From: Zygotorulaspora mrakii
Taxonomy: Eukaryota; Ascomycota; Saccharomycetes; Saccharomycetales; Saccharomycetaceae
Length of the DNA: 64,000 nucleotides
NCBI RefSeq assembly: GCF_013402915.1
Contig: NC_050724.1
Location: forward strand, 806,001 to 870,000
Reading direction: 5' to 3'
Shown: one piece after another, positions 60,937 through 64,000 of the stretch
Position numbering within the stretch: the stretch's first letter is position 1
Layout: every line of letters starts with the position of its first letter
Position numbers and translations under genes: made by a program
Notes under the pieces: generated by a model
What the model saw: the letters and a program-made list of their open reading frames with translations, nothing else
What the model was told of the DNA's origin: nothing
The model's database searches: none

Positions 60937-61020
60937 CGCTTAAAGAAACTGCGACTGGGCTATGCTATTTCAATCTTCTGAAATAATAAAGTCTACGAAT
61001 TTAGGTTATCACCTATTGCT

Positions 61021-61064
61021 ATGAAAAGTGCATAGTACCCACACGATACCCCTTGATGTTCTGA
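61021..61064 (+). promoter_or_regulatory. Two minimal upstream reading frames before LIP2
   Basis: ATG AAA AGT GCA TAG lies at 61021-61035. ATG TTC TGA lies at 61056-61064, its stop codon overlapping the LIP2 start in TGATG. If the mRNA begins before 61021, both would be met first by scanning ribosomes and could lower LIP2 translation or require reinitiation. Confidence 0.5.
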
Positions 61065-62017
61065 TGTATGTTAAAGTGACATCTCCGTTAGCCAGATTTG
61101 CAAGATATTTGTCTACCAAGACCTGTTCACTGCAAGCTAAAACCCGCCCTATAGAAGAGTCAGCCAATATTATCAGACATTTACAATTTACGAACCAATT
61201 GCCGTTTGAAAAAGGTTTACTGATACAGGAGAAATTTGTCAAAGCAGAATTAGAGTTAAAAGAACTTCATTCGAAGATTAGAAGAAAACTGGAACGATTA
61301 CACCAGTCCGCTGATAATACCACCACAATAAATGAACATGAGAAAAAGATTATAGATAGAATTCTTGCAATGAAGCCAAACCCGATCGTTATGACATTTG
61401 AATTTGAGCCGGCATATAGTGGAGGCAAGCGCATCAAAAAGACCATTACACCAGAAGAAATAAAAAAGTATGAATCATTCGTACCATTGGCTCAAAAGGA
61501 AAACAAAAAACCGAAGTTTGTACAGGTGGAAAGAGGCGGCCAAGTTACGTTCCATGGGCCAGGTCAGATGGTTGCGTATATAGTACTCGATTTGAAGTCT
61601 TTTTCTGATTTCCCAGCGAAATGCCTTGTTTCAAGCATTGAAACGGCCACAATCACAACATTGAAGAATACAAAAACCAATGGTGGTACATCGCTCCTAA
61701 ATTTACAATCTGAAACCACTGAAAATACCGGAGTATGGACCCTGGATCATAAGAAAATCGCCAGTGTCGGAGTTCATGTCAGAAGGTCAATAACTTCCCA
61801 TGGGGTAGCCATCAATGTATGCTCTGACTTATCTTACATGAATAATTTTGTGATGTGCGGTTTACCTTCTAGTGAGGCAACTTCGATAAAAGAGCAACTT
61901 CCAGATTGCAATGTAGGTGTTCAAGATATTTCAGTAAGCTTCGTAAATGAATTCGCTAAAACTTTAGGTATTAGTACCGTGGAAAGAATGCAGCTTTCTG
62001 ATTTAGACGTAGAATAG
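61064..62017 (+). CDS. LIP2: Mitochondrial octanoyl (lipoyl) transferase Lip2
   Basis: The 317-residue LipB-type enzyme (S. cerevisiae 328) moves octanoate from acyl carrier protein to the lipoyl domains of mitochondrial enzymes. MYVKVTSPLARFARYLSTKT is a clear presequence. The signature RGGQVTFHGPGQ is at about 157-168, the catalytic lysine in KIASVGVHVRR near 231, and the catalytic cysteine in MCGLPS near 265. The open frame extends to a GTG at 61028, but the first ATG is 61064. Two tiny upstream reading frames precede it (61021-61035 and 61056-61064). It shares a 127-base divergent promoter with RKM2 and is YLR239C in S. cerevisiae. Confidence 0.95.
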   Translation: MYVKVTSPLARFARYLSTKTCSLQAKTRPIEESANIIRHLQFTNQLPFEKGLLIQEKFVKAELELKELHSKIRRKLERLHQSADNTTTINEHEKKIIDRILAMKPNPIVMTFEFEPAYSGGKRIKKTITPEEIKKYESFVPLAQKENKKPKFVQVERGGQVTFHGPGQMVAYIVLDLKSFSDFPAKCLVSSIETATITTLKNTKTNGGTSLLNLQSETTENTGVWTLDHKKIASVGVHVRRSITSHGVAINVCSDLSYMNNFVMCGLPSSEATSIKEQLPDCNVGVQDISVSFVNEFAKTLGISTVERMQLSDLDVE

Positions 62018-62145
62018 CGATAACCGTGGGAGGTTAAACTACATTCATTCATTAAGAAACTATTTATAACAATGAACGACTTGTACATACGCAGAAGATT
62101 CTCAAATATCTCCTATGGTGTCTGCGGAGTCAATAAAACAATGTT

Positions 62146-63687
62146 TCAAATATGCTGTTCTGAGGAGAACGTCATGGCATATGCCACGAGCCCTACTGAT
62201 ATGGCACTCATAATTAGTAAAGCACCACCTCCTAACTTTCTATAACCAGGAGTTTGCCGTGTTTCGTCTGTTGCTCCACTTGGGTCTTTGATATGTGTTG
62301 CTTTTTCATTGATCTGAATTACCTGTCGTGTTGAGTCCTGATCAATACTTACGTTACTTTTCGCCAGTTGTGACTTCCTGTACTTTTCCACTTCTAATCT
62401 TGTCCTTAAATCCTCTATATCGTTCGTTAGGCTCTTGACATGTTCAAGTTTCTCCCTTTCCTGAGTTTCGAATGAACTTTTCATATTCAGATTCTCTCGC
62501 TCCATTTTTTCTAACTGAGCCTTATGTTCTTGAATAATTAAACCTTGCCTTTCTGTTAGTTTTTGCTTCAGTGCGTTCTGTAGTTTGGCAAGTTGCTTAT
62601 CATTTTTTTCCACTAGGAGTTTATTGACATACTCGAGATTTGTTGTGTAATTTATAAGAAAGTTTTCCATAGACCTAAGTTTAGTAAACTCATGCTTTTC
62701 CAGTGCAACTTCGGTAGCTAAAGTCTTAATAACATTTATCAAATTAGGACTGGTTCCAATTGAATTATTAATAAAGATACCACTTAGTATCTCAGTTTCA
62801 GAACCCAAAACCGTATCTTCCAAATCTAGATTGTTTACATCACCAAACATTGCCGCTTCAAAAGCAGCTCTTTGAGCTGTTGTTGCGGAAACTACAGAAT
62901 ATCCAGAGCCATTCTCAGTTCCTATCTCTGTCTTTGTTGGTTCACCGAGTTTTCCATTAGTAGGGCCGTTCGATGGCACTTCATTAATCAACGGAATGAC
63001 GGATATGTCTTCGACGAATGCACTTATCTTTCTATGCTCGAATTTGCTATCTATATCTGTTCCCAAATCTATAATATTTCCAACCTTCAGCTCCACGTCT
63101 TGCTGATCTATTCTGTTACCATTAACAAACGTTCCATTACTAGATTTTAGGTCACGTATATATATCTTACCAGTATTAATGTCGCAGCTTAAGGAAGCAT
63201 GATTCCGCGACAGAACTCTTGAGTCGAAATGCCCGTTATCTGGCCGAACTTGAGGTGCCTGTTGAGAGTCCACCTTCCCAATATTGCCTGTGCTTCCATT
63301 GACGCCATAACTTTGGGAACTGCTATTGGAGTTCAAAACGGGTCTACCCAACTTAAGGCTATCTGGCTTGAATGGTACTACCAGAAATTTTGTCTCAAAC
63401 GTTTCATTGAGGGATTTTAAAATGATTATGTGCGTATATTTGTTTCTTGGTGCCACCGCTGGCTGCAGTGACTCTATCTCTGATTTTTGTTTGAATGCGT
63501 TGCCGCTTGTTAAAGTACTACTTTTTGAGGGTGTGCTCTTGGAGTTGGATCTCACTCTTCTTTTGACAGAAGTGTCATGAGCTTTACCATTACTCATTTC
63601 ACTCGTTGAAGATATCGGAGCTTCGGATGCAGATGGAGATTGAGGTTGGGGTGGTGGCCTCCTCCAATTCCTCTCAACTTCAGTCAT
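62146..63687 (-). CDS. VPS64: FHA-domain tail-anchored protein Vps64/Far10
   Basis: The 513-residue protein is the single counterpart of the S. cerevisiae pair VPS64 (604, chromosome IV) and FAR10 (478, XII). These belong to the Far/STRIPAK-like complex that acts in pheromone arrest and TORC2 antagonism. A disordered N-terminus leads into an FHA domain (about 75-195) with the phosphothreonine-binding SRNHASL and [13 protein letters not shown] long coiled coil (about 330-455) and a C-terminal membrane anchor ([20 protein letters not shown], about 485-504) follow. The neighbours LIP2 (XII) and SPC19 (IV) show both duplicate contexts. Confidence 0.93.
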   Translation of the reverse strand: MTEVERNWRRPPPQPQSPSASEAPISSTSEMSNGKAHDTSVKRRVRSNSKSTPSKSSTLTSGNAFKQKSEIESLQPAVAPRNKYTHIIILKSLNETFETKFLVVPFKPDSLKLGRPVLNSNSSSQSYGVNGSTGNIGKVDSQQAPQVRPDNGHFDSRVLSRNHASLSCDINTGKIYIRDLKSSNGTFVNGNRIDQQDVELKVGNIIDLGTDIDSKFEHRKISAFVEDISVIPLINEVPSNGPTNGKLGEPTKTEIGTENGSGYSVVSATTAQRAAFEAAMFGDVNNLDLEDTVLGSETEILSGIFINNSIGTSPNLINVIKTLATEVALEKHEFTKLRSMENFLINYTTNLEYVNKLLVEKNDKQLAKLQNALKQKLTERQGLIIQEHKAQLEKMERENLNMKSSFETQEREKLEHVKSLTNDIEDLRTRLEVEKYRKSQLAKSNVSIDQDSTRQVIQINEKATHIKDPSGATDETRQTPGYRKLGGGALLIMSAISVGLVAYAMTFSSEQHI

Positions 63688-63903
63688 CCTCAGGTTTATT
63701 TGACCAAGTTAATAAAGCGCCGCAATCAACTATAGCAGCACTGAGAATGTTTCGCTCTCCTCTTTGTGTATTGTCTTGTTACGTTTGATGCCTTGCAAGA
63801 CAAAGGAGCGTTTACGAATAACATACGTGAATTTACCATTGAAAAAGTTAAAAATGTACAAAAGAAAGCTGACAGAAAACAGTATTCGGCATCATAAATA
63901 ATT

Positions 63904-64000
63904 ATGACTGATTCACTGCAGAGGAGCATGGCGTGTTTAGAGGATACCATAACAATATTAGAAAATTCAGTCTCAAAACTGGCAAGCAATTCTAAGCCAA
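63904..64000 (+). CDS. SPC19: DASH/Dam1 complex subunit Spc19, 5' part
   Basis: Only the first 32 codons are inside the window, starting MTDSLQRSMACLEDTITILE. They match the start pattern of Spc19 (MTDALEQSVxALExTV...), a subunit of the Dam1 ring at the kinetochore-microtubule interface. The position after VPS64 (YDR200C, then YDR201W) supports it. The frame is open to the window end. Confidence 0.85.
   Translation, partial: MTDSLQRSMACLEDTITILENSVSKLASNSKP

Overview
The window is a chromosome-internal segment from a budding yeast of the family Saccharomycetaceae. Nearly all of its roughly 40 protein genes have a recognisable Saccharomyces cerevisiae counterpart. Genes that lie on S. cerevisiae chromosome IV (from ARG82 to SPC19) interleave here with genes of chromosome XII (MAS1, PUS5, SEC10, RPS31, UPS2, then ERF2, CDD1, MAP1, GPN3, ARV1, CSC1, VPS34, LIP2). 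Loci that became duplicate pairs in S. cerevisiae (SDH4/SHH4, UPS2/UPS3, VPS64/FAR10) appear once. This is the gene order expected of a lineage that branched off before the whole-genome duplication. The DUP/COS-type membrane protein points to a relative close to Saccharomyces, such as the Zygosaccharomyces/Torulaspora group, but I cannot name the species.

Layout. Positions 1-9.7 kb: ARG82, HMO1 (with an intron), RSM24, NGG1, UBC1, MAS1, SDH4. Positions 9.8-20.5 kb: CSN9, NVJ3, PUS5, SCC2, SAS4, CDC1. Positions 20.5-28.3 kb: SEC10, PLP1, RPS31 (ubiquitin-ribosomal protein fusion), ATC1, UPS2, ERF2. Positions 28.3-37.1 kb form the least dense part: a COS-like gene, a probable SND1, a 1.5-kb stretch without a gene, CDD1, MAP1 and a possible 40-residue gene. 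Positions 37.1-64 kb: CCT6, SLY1 (with an intron), RVB1, HST4, GPN3, NUP42, ARV1, CSC1, VPS34, MSS116, REF2, CAB5, CBS2, RKM2, LIP2, VPS64/FAR10 and the beginning of SPC19.

The genes are ordinary single-promoter eukaryotic genes and form no operon or dedicated pathway. Functional themes recur because ancestral linkage is kept: mitochondria (RSM24, MAS1, SDH4, PUS5, UPS2, MSS116, CBS2, LIP2), chromatin and transcription (NGG1, SAS4, RVB1, HST4, SCC2, REF2), and membrane traffic (SEC10, SLY1, VPS34, ARV1, VPS64). No tRNA, rRNA, transposon, CRISPR array or centromere was recognised by eye. The points most worth checking are the two short spliced introns, the isolated COS-like gene, the 1.5-kb gap, the 40-residue reading frame, two PAC/RRPE promoter element pairs, and the short upstream reading frames before LIP2. 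Start codons were placed on ATG; several reading frames stay open further upstream only through non-ATG codons.
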